Shown: piece by piece, positions 44,903 through 53,716 of the stretch
Layout of the letters: each line of letters starts with the position of its first letter
Position numbering within the stretch: the stretch's first letter is position 1
Source of the DNA: Allokutzneria multivorans
Lineage (GTDB): Bacteria > Actinomycetota > Actinomycetes > Mycobacteriales > Pseudonocardiaceae
Assembly (NCBI RefSeq): GCF_039537405.1
Contig: NZ_BAABAL010000005.1
Coordinates: 248,001-312,000 of the forward strand
Length of the DNA stretch: 64,000 bases
Direction: 5' to 3'
Position numbers and translations under genes: made by a program
Notes under the pieces: model-generated
What the model saw: only the letters and a program-made list of their open reading frames with translations
The model's database searches: none
What the model was told of the DNA's origin: nothing

Positions 44903-45745
44903 TCAGGAGCACGGGTCAGTTTCCCTTGACGTGTCTTGGATTCCGACGGCGTAGAAGGCGATCGCGGCGGCGGTGGCGACGTTGAGCGAGTCGACGCCGC
45001 CGTACATCGGGATGCGGACGGCGACGTCGGCGGCGGCGATGGCCTCCTCGGTCAGCCCCGGCCCCTCCGAGCCGAGCAGCAGCGCGGCCTTGCCCGTGTG
45101 CAGCCGCGCGGCGGAGAGCGGGACGGAGTCCGCGCGAGGCGTGAGCGCGGCGACCTTGAACCCGTTCTCCCGCAACAGGTCCAGCCCGCCGGGCAGGTCG
45201 TCGAGGGAGGCGAAGGGCACCCGCAGCACGTGCCCCATGGACACTCGGACGCTGCGCCGGTACAGCGGGTCGGAGCACCCGGGGCCGAGCAGCAGCCCGT
45301 CGAGGCCGAGCGCGGCGGCGTTGCGGAACAACGATCCCAGGTTCTCGTGGTCGCCGACGCCCTCCAGCACGGCGAGCCTGCGCGAGCGCGCGACGAGGTC
45401 GGCGACCGGCGGCTGCACGGCGCGGTCGGCGCTGGCCAGAACCCCGCGGTTGAGGTGGAAACCGACCACCTCCGCCATGATCTCGGCCGTGGTGACGTAG
45501 GCGGGCGCGTCCAGCGACGCGAGCTGGTCCCCCAGCGCCTCGATCCGCCGCGCGACCCCGAGCAGCGCGCGAACCGGGAAGGGCGAGGAGAGCAGCCGCT
45601 CGACCACCACCACGCCCTCGGCGATCACCAGCCCCCTGCCGCCCGGCCGGTCGGGGCGGCGGTCGGCCGTGGACAGGTCGCGGAAGTCGGCCAGCCTCGG
45701 GTCGGCCGGGTCGTCGATGGTGATCACGTTCGCCACCTGCGACAT
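44903..45745 (-). CDS. TrmH/SpoU-family RNA 2'-O-methyltransferase
   Basis: 280 residues from ATG 45745. The SpoU knot motifs are DHENLGSLFRNAAALGLDGL, LLLGSEGPGLTEEAIAAA and IPMYGGVDSLNVATAAAIAF, the last two binding S-adenosylmethionine in the trefoil knot. The N-terminal ~100 residues form the substrate-binding domain (GLVIAEGVVVVERLLSS). It should methylate a ribose 2'-OH of rRNA or tRNA; the target is not known. Orthologue Rv0881 holds the same place in mycobacteria. Confidence 0.9.
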   Translation of the reverse strand: MSQVANVITIDDPADPRLADFRDLSTADRRPDRPGGRGLVIAEGVVVVERLLSSPFPVRALLGVARRIEALGDQLASLDAPAYVTTAEIMAEVVGFHLNRGVLASADRAVQPPVADLVARSRRLAVLEGVGDHENLGSLFRNAAALGLDGLLLGPGCSDPLYRRSVRVSMGHVLRVPFASLDDLPGGLDLLRENGFKVAALTPRADSVPLSAARLHTGKAALLLGSEGPGLTEEAIAAADVAVRIPMYGGVDSLNVATAAAIAFYAVGIQDTSRETDPCS

Positions 45746-45955
45746 TGTGCCGTTCTCAGATCCTGGACTACACCGTCCAGTAACAATCTGCGCTTTGCAC
45801 TTCCTTGACCAGGACTTTGTCACACAAGGTCATGTCGATGTGACAGAGAGCACCGGTTTGGCCGCTGGTGACGGGGGAACCGCTATGCGACGGTGGTCGT
45901 TCGCTTTGCCGCTGGTGTGCCCCTCGGAAACCAGCCGACCGCACGGGAGGGCGGC

Positions 45956-47455
45956 ATGGGTAGGGACGTGTCGGAACGGACGTTCAGCAGGGAGGACCGG
46001 CAGCGTTACCGGGAGAAGGTCCAGCGGTGCCTGGACGCGCTCGCCCGGATGCTCGCCGAGAACCACTTCTCCTTCCCCCGCCAGCAGATGGGCCTGGAGA
46101 TCGAGCTGAACCTGGTGGACCAGGCGCTCAACCCGGCGATGCTGAACGCGGTGGTGCTGGAGAAGATCTCCGACCCGCTGTTCACCACCGAACTCGGCCA
46201 GTACAACCTGGAGATCAACGTCCCGCCGCGACCCCTCGCCGGGGACGAGGCGCTGGAACTGGAGAACGAGCTGCGCGCGGTCCTGGACAGCGCGGACAGC
46301 AAGGCCCACGACGCGGGCGCCAGGATGGTGATGGTCGGGATGCTGCCGACCTTGCGCGCCGAGCACTTCGACCGGCGGTTCCTGTCCAGCAACCCGCGCT
46401 ACGGCGTGCTCAACCGGCAGATCCTCGACGAGCGCGGCGAGGACATGCTGCTGGACATGGAGGGCGTTCCGATGCCCGGCCGTCCTGGCGAGCGGCTGCG
46501 CAGCTACGCGGACTCGATCCTGCCGGAGTCCTCGTGCACGTCGGTGCAGCTGCACCTGCAGGTCGACCCCGACGACTTCGCCGCGCACTGGAACGCGGCC
46601 CAGTGCCTCGCGGGCGTGCAGGTCGCGCTCGCGGCGAACTCCCCGTTCCTGCTCGGCAAGGCGCTGTGGCAGGAGACCCGCATCCCCATGTTCGAGCAGG
46701 CCACCGACACCAGGCCGCAGGAGCTGAAGAACCAGGGCGTCCGGCCGAGGGTGTGGTTCGGCGAGCGGTGGATCACCTCGATATTCGACCTGTTCGAGGA
46801 GAACGCGCGCTACTTCCCCGCGCTGCTCCCGGAGACCGAGGACGAGGACCCGCTGGAGGCGATCGAGGCCGGCAGGGCACCGCAGCTCGGCGAGCTCCGG
46901 CTGCACAACGGCACCATCTGGCGGTGGAACCGGCCGGTCTACGACATCGTTGACGGCGTTCCGCACCTGCGCGTGGAGAACCGCGTGCTGCCCGCAGGGC
47001 CCACCGTGGTGGACGTGCTGGCCAACGCGGCGTTCTTCTACGGGGCGCAGCGAGCGTTGTGCGAGCAGGAGAGGCCCATCTGGAGCCAGATGTCCTTCCA
47101 GGCGGCCGAGGAGAACTTCTACGCGGGTGCCAGGCACGCCATGCAGGCCCAGCTGTACTGGCCGGGCATCGGCTGGATCCCTCCGGACGAGCTGGTGCTG
47201 CGGCGGCTGCTGCCGATGGCGCACGAGGGCCTGCGTGCCTGCGGCGTCTCCGACGAGGCCCGCGAGCGCTACCTGGGCATCATCGAGCAGCGCTGCGTGA
47301 CTCGCCGGACCGGGGCGTCGTGGCAACGTGAAACCGTTGCGCGCCTTGAGGAACGCGGCCTCAGCCGGGACGCCGCGATCACCGGCATGCTGCAGAGCTA
47401 CATCGAGCTGATGCACGTGGGCGACCCCGTGCACACCTGGCCACTCGGCGCCTGA
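45956..47455 (+). CDS. Glutamate-cysteine ligase family protein (GCS2 type)
   Basis: 499 residues from ATG 45956, preceded by GGGAGGG. The GCS2 fold is recognised from QMGLEIELNLVDQALNPA (substrate and metal Glu), ELGQYNLEINVPPRPL and the central TSVQLHLQVDPDDFAAHWN. Canonical enzymes ligate glutamate to cysteine; the actinobacterial members of ~500 residues form a separate group of carboxylate-amine ligases whose true substrate is unknown. Mycothiol, not glutathione, is the thiol of this order, so a different product is likely. It is convergent with the ABC-F gene. Confidence 0.82.
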   Translation: MGRDVSERTFSREDRQRYREKVQRCLDALARMLAENHFSFPRQQMGLEIELNLVDQALNPAMLNAVVLEKISDPLFTTELGQYNLEINVPPRPLAGDEALELENELRAVLDSADSKAHDAGARMVMVGMLPTLRAEHFDRRFLSSNPRYGVLNRQILDERGEDMLLDMEGVPMPGRPGERLRSYADSILPESSCTSVQLHLQVDPDDFAAHWNAAQCLAGVQVALAANSPFLLGKALWQETRIPMFEQATDTRPQELKNQGVRPRVWFGERWITSIFDLFEENARYFPALLPETEDEDPLEAIEAGRAPQLGELRLHNGTIWRWNRPVYDIVDGVPHLRVENRVLPAGPTVVDVLANAAFFYGAQRALCEQERPIWSQMSFQAAEENFYAGARHAMQAQLYWPGIGWIPPDELVLRRLLPMAHEGLRACGVSDEARERYLGIIEQRCVTRRTGASWQRETVARLEERGLSRDAAITGMLQSYIELMHVGDPVHTWPLGA

Positions 47456-47484
47456 GCGCACCTCAACGCCACATCGCGCCGCCG

Positions 47485-47572
47485 AACTCCCTGAATGACT
47501 CATTCAGGGAGTTGAGGTAGCTGAATGAGTCATTCGGGACGCTGAAGTACCTCAATGAGTCATTCAGCGCGC
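47485..47572. repeat. Triple palindrome, 30-bp period, between convergent genes
   Basis: Three TGA(C/G)TCA cores at 47496, 47526 and 47556, exactly 30 bases apart. The first sits in a perfect palindrome AACTCCCTGAATGA-C-TCATTCAGGGAGTT. It fills the gap between the convergent stops at 47455 and 47564 and even reaches into the ABC-F 3' end, so it may act as a two-way terminator. Confidence 0.8.
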
Positions 47573-49198
47573 ACGCAGGTCGGTGACGTCCAGGGTGTGG
47601 TCGGTGGTGATGCGGGTGGCCAGTCTGCGGTCGTGGGTGACGAGGATGAGCGCGCCCGGGTACTCGGCGAGCGCCTGCTCCAGTTGTTCGATCGCGGGCA
47701 GGTCGAGGTGGTTGGTCGGCTCGTCCAGCACCAGGCACGTGGTTCCGCGCGCTTGGAGGACCGCAAGGCCCGCACGGGTACGTTCTCCCGGCGACAGTGT
47801 GCGGGCCGGACGGAGTACGGCATCCGCCCCAACCCGGAACTTCGCGAGCAGCGTTCGTGAATCCACTGTGGATAGTCCGGCCGCTGCGGCGACCACGGCC
47901 AGCGTCGACTCGTCGGTGGCGAAGGCGGTGCGGAGCTGGTCGACCTCGCCGACCACCACGTTCGCCCCGGCACTGCGGGCACCCGAGACGAGCGGGAGGC
48001 GGCCGAGCAGCGCCGCGATCAACGTGGACTTCCCCGAGCCGTTGGGCCCGACGACGCGCCACCGCTCGCCGGCGCCGATGGCCAGGTCGACCGGGCCGAG
48101 CGTGACGTCACCACGTCGCATGACGGCCTGGCGCAAGGTGAACACGACGTCGCTCCCGCGCCCGGCGGAAGGCAGTGCCAACCTCAGTTCCCAGGCCTCG
48201 CGCGGCTCGTCGACCTCCTCCAGCCGGTCCAGTTGGCGCTCAGCGAGGGTGGCCTTGGCCGCGACGTACTGCGCGCCCTGCTTCTTGCCCGCCCTGACGT
48301 TGCGGTCGGGCTCGTCGTTCATCGCCTTCGCGCTCGTCGCACGCCTGATCCCGGTGCGGGACCACTCCTTCGCTCTGCGCGAGCGCTGGACCAGGTTGTC
48401 GCGCTTGGTCGCGTACTGCTCGTAGGCCTCGCGCGCGTGCCGCTCCTCGTTCAGCCGTTCGTCCACATAGGACTCCCAGCCACCGCTGAAGAGCTTGAGG
48501 CGGTGGGAGAACTCGTCCAGCTCGGCGATCGTGGTGACGGTCCGGGCGAGGAACTCGCGGTCGTGGCTGACCAGCACGATCGCCGCCCGGCTGTCCACCA
48601 CGTGCTGTTCGAGCAGCTCCAGGCCGCTGGTGTCCAGGTCGTTCGTGGGCTCGTCCAACAGGATCGCGTCGGCGCGCACCAACAACACCGACGCCAACCG
48701 CAACCGCGCGGCCTGCCCGCCGGAGAGTTGGTCGGCGCCGCGCCCGTCCAGCAGGTCGGCGGGCAAGCCCAGCCGTTCGCACACCCCGTCGGCGCGCTCG
48801 TCGAAGTCGGCCGCGCCCACGGTTGTCCAGTGGTCGAACGCATCCGCGTACTCGGAGCCGGACGGGTCGTCCGCGAGCAGCTCGGCGGTGCGCTGCAACT
48901 CGCGCTCCGCGTGGCCGATGCCGGTCCGCCGCGCGAGGTGGTCGCGCAGAGATTCCCCTTGGCGCAGATCGGTTTCCTGCGTCAAGTACGCGACCGTGGC
49001 GCTGGGCGGATGGGTGCGTACAGTGCCTTCGTCGGGCGGGAGTTCCCCGGCGAGCACGCGCAGCAGCGTGGACTTGCCGACTCCGTTCGGGGCGATGAGC
49101 CCTACGCGATCACCAGCAGCGACATCGAGATCTACCTCCGCGAGAACGGTTCTCGGACCGAATGACAGCGAAAGACCGCGCGCTACCAGAACGGACAC
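47564..49198 (-). CDS. ABC-F family ATP-binding protein
   Basis: 544 residues with a start at GTG 49198; GTG 49204 or 49207 are possible. Two ATPase domains without membrane parts: first Walker A GLIAPNGVGKSTLLRV and LSGGQAARLRLAS with LLDEPTNDLD; second RVVGPNGSGKSTLIAA with LSPGERTRAGLAV and VLDEPTNHLD. The linker between them (about 230-320) is a charged helical pair, the element that reaches the ribosome in ABC-F proteins. It probably acts on ribosomes in translation rescue or antibiotic protection. Its 3' end abuts the 30-bp-period repeat. Confidence 0.9.
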   Translation of the reverse strand: MSVLVARGLSLSFGPRTVLAEVDLDVAAGDRVGLIAPNGVGKSTLLRVLAGELPPDEGTVRTHPPSATVAYLTQETDLRQGESLRDHLARRTGIGHAERELQRTAELLADDPSGSEYADAFDHWTTVGAADFDERADGVCERLGLPADLLDGRGADQLSGGQAARLRLASVLLVRADAILLDEPTNDLDTSGLELLEQHVVDSRAAIVLVSHDREFLARTVTTIAELDEFSHRLKLFSGGWESYVDERLNEERHAREAYEQYATKRDNLVQRSRRAKEWSRTGIRRATSAKAMNDEPDRNVRAGKKQGAQYVAAKATLAERQLDRLEEVDEPREAWELRLALPSAGRGSDVVFTLRQAVMRRGDVTLGPVDLAIGAGERWRVVGPNGSGKSTLIAALLGRLPLVSGARSAGANVVVGEVDQLRTAFATDESTLAVVAAAAGLSTVDSRTLLAKFRVGADAVLRPARTLSPGERTRAGLAVLQARGTTCLVLDEPTNHLDLPAIEQLEQALAEYPGALILVTHDRRLATRITTDHTLDVTDLRAR

Positions 49199-49239
49199 TC
49201 GCACCACGGTGCACCAGCTGTCCCGGCTGGGCAACTGGT

Positions 49240-49932
49240 TTATCGGGCGAGCCTTTCCTCGTCACTCCGACGTGGGCAGCTGCGGCACTCGTCCTCCACC
49301 GGAATGGTCCACCACAGGCAGCACTTCGACCTCAGGAAGACCAGCTTGTCCCCCGCCGTCGATTCGACCAGCCGCCCGGTGTGAGCGAGCCAGGGCACGT
49401 GCGCGACGAGTTCCCGGTGTGCTTCCAGCAGCTTTTCCTTCGGCGCGCGGGCACGGGCCATCGCGGTGCCGAGCCCGAAACCGATCTGTCCCGCCACCGG
49501 ACTCCACGCGCACCCCGGCTCGACGGACAAGCTCTCCGCGAGCGCGCGCATGTGCCCTTCCAACACCCTTTGAGCCACGATCACCAAGCCGCGCACCGAA
49601 TCGTCGATGGGCTGAACAGCCTGCGGCTCAACGTAAACGATGCTGAAGCCATGCCCGTCGCCACGGATCGAAACGCCATCCGGGTGCACGAGCACAGCAC
49701 CGATGACCGTGGGCATGACAGTCACCTGAAGCACGCGAATCGCATAGCAGGAAAGGAAAGTACGAGCCGCCGACGCACGGAGGATGTGTCCGCTCGACCG
49801 TTCCTCGACGTCGACGAGTGACCGCAACACCTCAGGCTTGGAGATCAGGTCAGTGCACCTGATCGCATCGGCCGGAGGCTCCCCCACGATCACCTCAGCC
49901 TCTGGACAGCATGCCGCGAACAGCTCCTTCAC
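49240..49932 (-). CDS. FhuF-like [2Fe-2S] protein in the cobalamin operon
   Basis: 230 residues from GTG 49932, overlapping the ATPase stop by GTGA. The C-terminus has the FhuF iron-sulfur motif Cys204-Cys205-x10-Cys216-x2-Cys219 (KCCLWWTIPVEDECRSCP). FhuF reduces ferric iron in siderophores. Here the gene is the last of an operon controlled by a cobalamin riboswitch, so a role in reducing or handling cobalamin (for example Co(III) to Co(II)) is an attractive inference. No signal peptide; cytoplasmic. Confidence 0.85.
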   Translation of the reverse strand: MKELFAACCPEAEVIVGEPPADAIRCTDLISKPEVLRSLVDVEERSSGHILRASAARTFLSCYAIRVLQVTVMPTVIGAVLVHPDGVSIRGDGHGFSIVYVEPQAVQPIDDSVRGLVIVAQRVLEGHMRALAESLSVEPGCAWSPVAGQIGFGLGTAMARARAPKEKLLEAHRELVAHVPWLAHTGRLVESTAGDKLVFLRSKCCLWWTIPVEDECRSCPRRSDEERLAR

Positions 49933-50687
49933 ACGGGCCCCTCAATGTCCAATGTGGACCCGCGCACGCAACCGCGAACCCCGAACACGTCGGCGAGCAA
50001 CCGCTCGTCCAGCACCTCGGCCGGAGTGCCGGACGCGACCAGATTCCCCTCGTCCAGCACGGCGATCCGATCGCAGTAGGACACCGCGAGCCGCAGGTCG
50101 TGCAGTGTCAGGAGAACCGCGAGCCCTTCGTCCGCCAACTCCCGCAGCAGGCCGAGCACTCCGAGCTGGTGCCGGAGGTCGAGGTGGTTCGTCGGCTCGT
50201 CCAGCACCAGAACTTCTGGTCGCACAGCCAATGCGCGCGCGATCGAGACCCGCTGCCGCTCTCCACCGGAAAGCGTTCGGACATCCCGATCGCGCAGTTC
50301 GGCCAGCCCCGCCGCGCGGATCGCCGACTCCACCGCTTCGCTGTCCTCGGCCCGCATCGCCTCCAGCCAACCGCGATGGCACACACGTCCCTGCTCGACG
50401 ACCTCGGTCACCGTGAGCGAGGCCGCGTGCTCCGGCTCCTGGGTGCTCGCCGCCAACCTCCGCGCGAGTTCCCTGCGCGGCAGCTCGTCCACAGAGGACT
50501 GTCCTATGTAGACTTTGCCGGAAGCAGGAGTAACCGCGCGGTAGAGGGTTCGCAGCAACGTCGTCTTGCCGCTGCCGTTGGGGCCGACCAGTCCGAGCAC
50601 TTCGCCGGGCGTGACCGCGAGATCGACACCGTCGACCACGAACCGTCCGCCCAGACGCACCCTGAGGCCATCAGCGCGAAGGCTCAT
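49929..50687 (-). CDS. btuD: Cobalamin ABC transporter ATPase (FecE/BtuD type)
   Basis: 252 residues from ATG 50687 (ATGA overlap with the permease). Walker A GLVGPNGSGKTTLLRT, Q-loop region STQEPEHAASLTV, signature RTLSGGERQRVSIARAL, Walker B VLVLDEPTNHLD and H-loop LTLHDLRLA. It belongs to the FecCDE/BtuCDF importer class for iron-siderophores, heme or vitamin B12. The B12 riboswitch ahead of the first gene decides the substrate as cobalamin or a related corrinoid. It powers BtuC encoded upstream. Confidence 0.88.
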   Translation of the reverse strand: MSLRADGLRVRLGGRFVVDGVDLAVTPGEVLGLVGPNGSGKTTLLRTLYRAVTPASGKVYIGQSSVDELPRRELARRLAASTQEPEHAASLTVTEVVEQGRVCHRGWLEAMRAEDSEAVESAIRAAGLAELRDRDVRTLSGGERQRVSIARALAVRPEVLVLDEPTNHLDLRHQLGVLGLLRELADEGLAVLLTLHDLRLAVSYCDRIAVLDEGNLVASGTPAEVLDERLLADVFGVRGCVRGSTLDIEGPV

Positions 50688-51733
50688 CCCATCCTCCGTC
50701 GATTCCGCAGCAGCATCAGGATGAACAGCGGGCCGCCAACGGCTGACGTGATCACTCCGACCGGCAGTTCCGACGGCGAGGCCAACAACCTGCCGAGCAG
50801 GTCGGCTCCGACCAGGAAACCCGCGCCCAGCAAGGCGGAGACCGGCAGCAGCCGTCGCGCGTCGGAGCCGACGAGGAACGTCGCGACGTGCGGCACGATC
50901 AGCCCCACGAAGCCGATCCCGCCCGCGACCGCGACCGAAGTGCCCGCCAGCAGCGAGACTCCGATCAGCATCACCAGCCTGAAGCGGCGGGGGTTCACGC
51001 CGAGCGCGGTCGCGGCGTCGTCCTCCGCGTGCAGCAGGTTGATCCGCCGACCCGCCACGATGCCGCCCAGCACGGCCAGAACGAGCACCACGAAGGGGAT
51101 CGCGAGCGCGTCCCACCTCGCGTCGCCCAGGCCGCCCGCGAGCCAGAACAACACCTGCTTGGCCTGATCTCCCTTGGCCTGCAAGAAGATCACGAGTGAC
51201 AGCCCAGCACTGCACACCTGACCCACCGCGAGCCCGGCGAGCACGAGAACGCTGACCGAGCCCGAGCGACCCGAGATCGCGAGCACCGCCAGCAGCACTC
51301 CCAACGCTCCGACGAAGGCGACCGGTGGCAGTGCGACCATCCCCAGCACCTCTACCCCGAGCACCATCACCAGTGAGGCCGTGAGACCGGCACCCTGTGA
51401 GACACCGAGGAGGTAGGGGTCGGCGAGGGGGTTGCGCGTGACGATCTGCGCGATGGCTCCCGCCAGTGCGAGAGCCGCGCCGACCACCACCGCCATCGCG
51501 ACCCTGGGCAGGCGGGAATCCCACACGATCGACGCGCGCACCGGGCTCCACGTCACGTCCACCAGCCAGGGCGCGAACGGTTCGGCGAGGATGCCCCACA
51601 CGTGACCGAGGGGTAGCCACACCGACCCGAACGACACCGCCAGCACGCACACGACCACCACGGCAGCAGTGAGTGTCAGCACTGTGAACAGCAGGGGTGG
51701 CCGCTTTCGAGCCACACCAACGAGAACCGTCAC
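50684..51733 (-). CDS. btuC: Cobalamin ABC transporter permease (FecCD/BtuC type)
   Basis: 349 residues from GTG 51733, overlapping the binding-protein stop (GTGA). Ten hydrophobic helices are expected for FecCD permeases and are visible from VLTLTAAVVVVCVLAVSF on. Typical motifs are WDSRLPRVAMAVVVGAALAL and NPLADPYLLGVSQGAGL, and the coupling-helix region IGFVGLIVPHVATFLVGSDAR that contacts the ATPase. As a homodimer it forms the channel for corrinoid uptake. Confidence 0.9.
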   Translation of the reverse strand: MTVLVGVARKRPPLLFTVLTLTAAVVVVCVLAVSFGSVWLPLGHVWGILAEPFAPWLVDVTWSPVRASIVWDSRLPRVAMAVVVGAALALAGAIAQIVTRNPLADPYLLGVSQGAGLTASLVMVLGVEVLGMVALPPVAFVGALGVLLAVLAISGRSGSVSVLVLAGLAVGQVCSAGLSLVIFLQAKGDQAKQVLFWLAGGLGDARWDALAIPFVVLVLAVLGGIVAGRRINLLHAEDDAATALGVNPRRFRLVMLIGVSLLAGTSVAVAGGIGFVGLIVPHVATFLVGSDARRLLPVSALLGAGFLVGADLLGRLLASPSELPVGVITSAVGGPLFILMLLRNRRRMG

Positions 51734-52695
51734 CAGGTCACGCCGGGATGCAGGCCGCGCGCCAGCTTCTCCACCGCGTCTGCCAGCCGGATGCCCTCGA
51801 TGAGGTCCGGCAGGGTCAGCGTGACGTACTTGCCCTGAGCAACACCTGGAACCTTGGCGACGAGCGGATGTCCTTGCAGGAAGGCACGTTTGCCGTCCAA
51901 TCCGCCCGCGCCGAGGTAGTCGACCAGCACCACGGCCTTCGGCGCGCGCTCGGCGACCTGCTCCCAGCTCGCGTCGCCGAAGACCTTCGGCAGGTCAGCG
52001 AAGATGTTGCGGCCACCGGCTCGCTTGGCGAGGTCGTTGCCCAGGCCGTGACCGCCCACGGTGAACGCGGCCTTCTCACCGCTGTCGTAGAAGAACACCG
52101 GTACTGGCTCGACACCCTGGACCTTGGCCGCCACCGCGTCGATGCGCCGCGTGGTCTCCGCCGCCAAGGTCTTCGCGCGGTCGGCGACCCCGAACGCCTT
52201 GCCGAACAGTGCGAGGTCCTCGGTGTAGGTGGTGATCCCGATCGGCCCCGTCGAGCACGACTCCGCCAGCAGCAGCGTCCGGATTCCCTTGCGCTCCAAG
52301 GCTTCCCGGCCGCGACCGTCCTTCTCCGCGAACGCGCTGGCGTAGCCGCCGACCACCACGTCCGGCTCCGCAGCGAGCACCTGTTCCATCGACGGGTACT
52401 TCTCCGCGATCAGCTTGATCTTCTTGTAGTCCGCCGCGATCGACGCGGGCACGTCGGGGGTGTCGGGGTAGGCGGTACCCACGATGCGGTCGGTCAGGCC
52501 GAGCGCGACCAGGATCTCCGTCGCGTGCTGGTTGAGACTGACGATCCGTTGCGGCGGCGTCGGGAACGACTGCGCCCTGCCGCAGCTCGTCACGCTGGCG
52601 GCCGACGGCGCGGGAGCTGGCGGCGGGGCCGCGCACGCGGCCAGCGCGACGGTGAGCGCGGCAGCGCTGAGCGCACGCCGAAAAGACCTGGTCAT
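51730..52695 (-). CDS. btuF: Cobalamin-binding lipoprotein (BtuF type)
   Basis: 321 residues from ATG 52695 with GGAAGG ahead; GTG 52701 is the alternative. Lipoprotein signal peptide with lipobox LAAC (Cys21). The rest is a class III periplasmic-binding-protein fold: PQRIVSLNQHATEILVALGL opens the first lobe, and YPSMEQVLAAEPDVVVGGY is the typical lobe-1 end. It captures a corrinoid outside the membrane and hands it to BtuC. First gene of the four-gene operon under the riboswitch. Confidence 0.9.
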   Translation of the reverse strand: MTRSFRRALSAAALTVALAACAAPPPAPAPSAASVTSCGRAQSFPTPPQRIVSLNQHATEILVALGLTDRIVGTAYPDTPDVPASIAADYKKIKLIAEKYPSMEQVLAAEPDVVVGGYASAFAEKDGRGREALERKGIRTLLLAESCSTGPIGITTYTEDLALFGKAFGVADRAKTLAAETTRRIDAVAAKVQGVEPVPVFFYDSGEKAAFTVGGHGLGNDLAKRAGGRNIFADLPKVFGDASWEQVAERAPKAVVLVDYLGAGGLDGKRAFLQGHPLVAKVPGVAQGKYVTLTLPDLIEGIRLADAVEKLARGLHPGVTW

Positions 52696-52699
52696 TGGC

Positions 52700-52860
52700 A
52701 CCTTCCGTAGACCTCGACGGAGTTCGAGCCGAACGCACTCGGGCAGGTGTTCGGGCTCGCCACCGCGCGTGCGGAGGCCTACCGTTGCGGGTCAGCGCCG
52801 GACTTCGACCGGTCTTCCCCTGCCTGAGACGTGTATTCGGTTGTCGCCCCGGATGCTCCC
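52700..52860 (-). promoter_or_regulatory. Cobalamin riboswitch
   Basis: On the minus strand the core reads GGGGAAGACCGGTCGAAGTC, then CGGCGCTGACCCGCAACGGT (the B12 box), then GAGCCCGAACACCTGCCCGA. These are the conserved blocks of actinobacterial adenosylcobalamin riboswitches, including the leader ACACGTCTCAGGCAGGGG. It ends just ahead of the btuF start and should shut the operon off when cobalamin is plentiful. Confidence 0.9.
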
Positions 52861-52953
52861 TGAGCTGCGGCTGGCCGGTCAAACCCCTGGCACGGGTTGT
52901 GACCGTATTCCCACCCGGCACGTGTTTGGACCCACCGCGCGGCGTCCATCCAG

Positions 52954-52970
52954 ATGCAAGTAAGTTGCAA
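52954..52970 (+). promoter_or_regulatory. Nur-like box upstream of the superoxide dismutase
   Basis: ATGCAA-GTAAG-TTGCAA fits, from memory, the Streptomyces Nur consensus tTGCaa-N5-ttGCAA, and a third half-site ACTTGCAT (52980-52987) makes an outer palindrome with ATGCAAGT. It lies 43 bases before the GTG, over the expected promoter. Nur represses FeSOD when nickel is present. Confidence 0.6.
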
Positions 52971-53012
52971 CTAAGAGAGACTTGCATCAACGAGGCACAC
53001 CGGAGGCTCACC

Positions 53013-53636
53013 GTGGCGCAGTACGTCTTGCCGGACCTGGATTACGACTACTCCGCTCTGGAGCCGGCGATCATCGGCGAGATCAACGAGCTGCACCACT
53101 CCAAGCACCACCAGGCCTACGTCACCGGCGCCAACCAAACCCTGGAAAAGATCGACGAAGCCAGGGACAAGCAAGACTTCGGCTCCATCGTCGGGCTGGA
53201 GACCACCCTCGCGTTCCACCTCGCCGGACACGCGTTGCACCAGGTGTGGTGGAAAAACCTCTCCCCCAACGGCGGAGACAAGCCCACCGGCGAACTCGCC
53301 GCAGCCGTGGATGAGTTCTTCGGATCCTTCGACGGACTCCGCGCCCAACTCAACGCCGCCGCCTCCACCATCCAGGGCTCCGGGTGGGGCATCCTCGCCT
53401 GGGAACCGGTCGGCCAGCGACTCATCACCCAGCAGCTGAAGGACCACCACTCCAACCTGTCGATCGCCACCACCCCCCTGCTGGCCTTCGACGCCTGGGA
53501 ACACGCCTACTACCTCCAGTACCGCAACGTGAAGGCCGAGTACTTCAACGCGCTCTGGAACGTCATCAACTGGAACGACGTCAACGAGCGCTTCGTCGCC
53601 GCGCGGGCTGGCAAGAACGGGCTGCTGCTCCCCTAA
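53013..53636 (+). CDS. sodA: Superoxide dismutase, Fe/Mn family
   Basis: 207 residues from GTG 53013, with GGAGG six bases ahead; the longer open frame upstream reads through the riboswitch and is not coding. Metal ligands: His28 (INELHHSKHH), the second His in LAGHALHQVWW, and the DAWEHAYYLQY motif supplying Asp and His. The sequence WWKNLSPNGGDKPTGEL is almost that of the mycobacterial iron enzyme SodA. No signal peptide. The Nur-like box suggests it is the iron form, switched inversely to a nickel SOD outside this window. A strong terminator follows. Confidence 0.93.
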   Translation: MAQYVLPDLDYDYSALEPAIIGEINELHHSKHHQAYVTGANQTLEKIDEARDKQDFGSIVGLETTLAFHLAGHALHQVWWKNLSPNGGDKPTGELAAAVDEFFGSFDGLRAQLNAAASTIQGSGWGILAWEPVGQRLITQQLKDHHSNLSIATTPLLAFDAWEHAYYLQYRNVKAEYFNALWNVINWNDVNERFVAARAGKNGLLLP

Positions 53637-53679
53637 GACCTGGCAGTGGATGCTCCGACAAGCGAAGCTGCTCAGGAAG

Positions 53680-53708
53680 GACCCCGGCCATCCTTGATGG
53701 CCGGGGTC
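53680..53708. terminator. Bidirectional terminator between sodA and the AAA ATPase
   Basis: GACCCCGGCCATC / GATGGCCGGGGTC, perfect 13-base arms with a three-base loop, in the gap between convergent stops. Confidence 0.8.
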
Positions 53709-53716
53709 CTTTGCGT

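Noticed and set aside
47485..47572. CRISPR-like array because of regular 30-bp spacing
   Set aside because: Only three units, the whole 30 bp is palindromic repeat, there are no unique spacers and no cas genes.
52695..53012. N-terminal extension of the superoxide dismutase
   Set aside because: It reads antisense through the cobalamin riboswitch; GTG 53013 has a good GGAGG and gives the standard SOD length.
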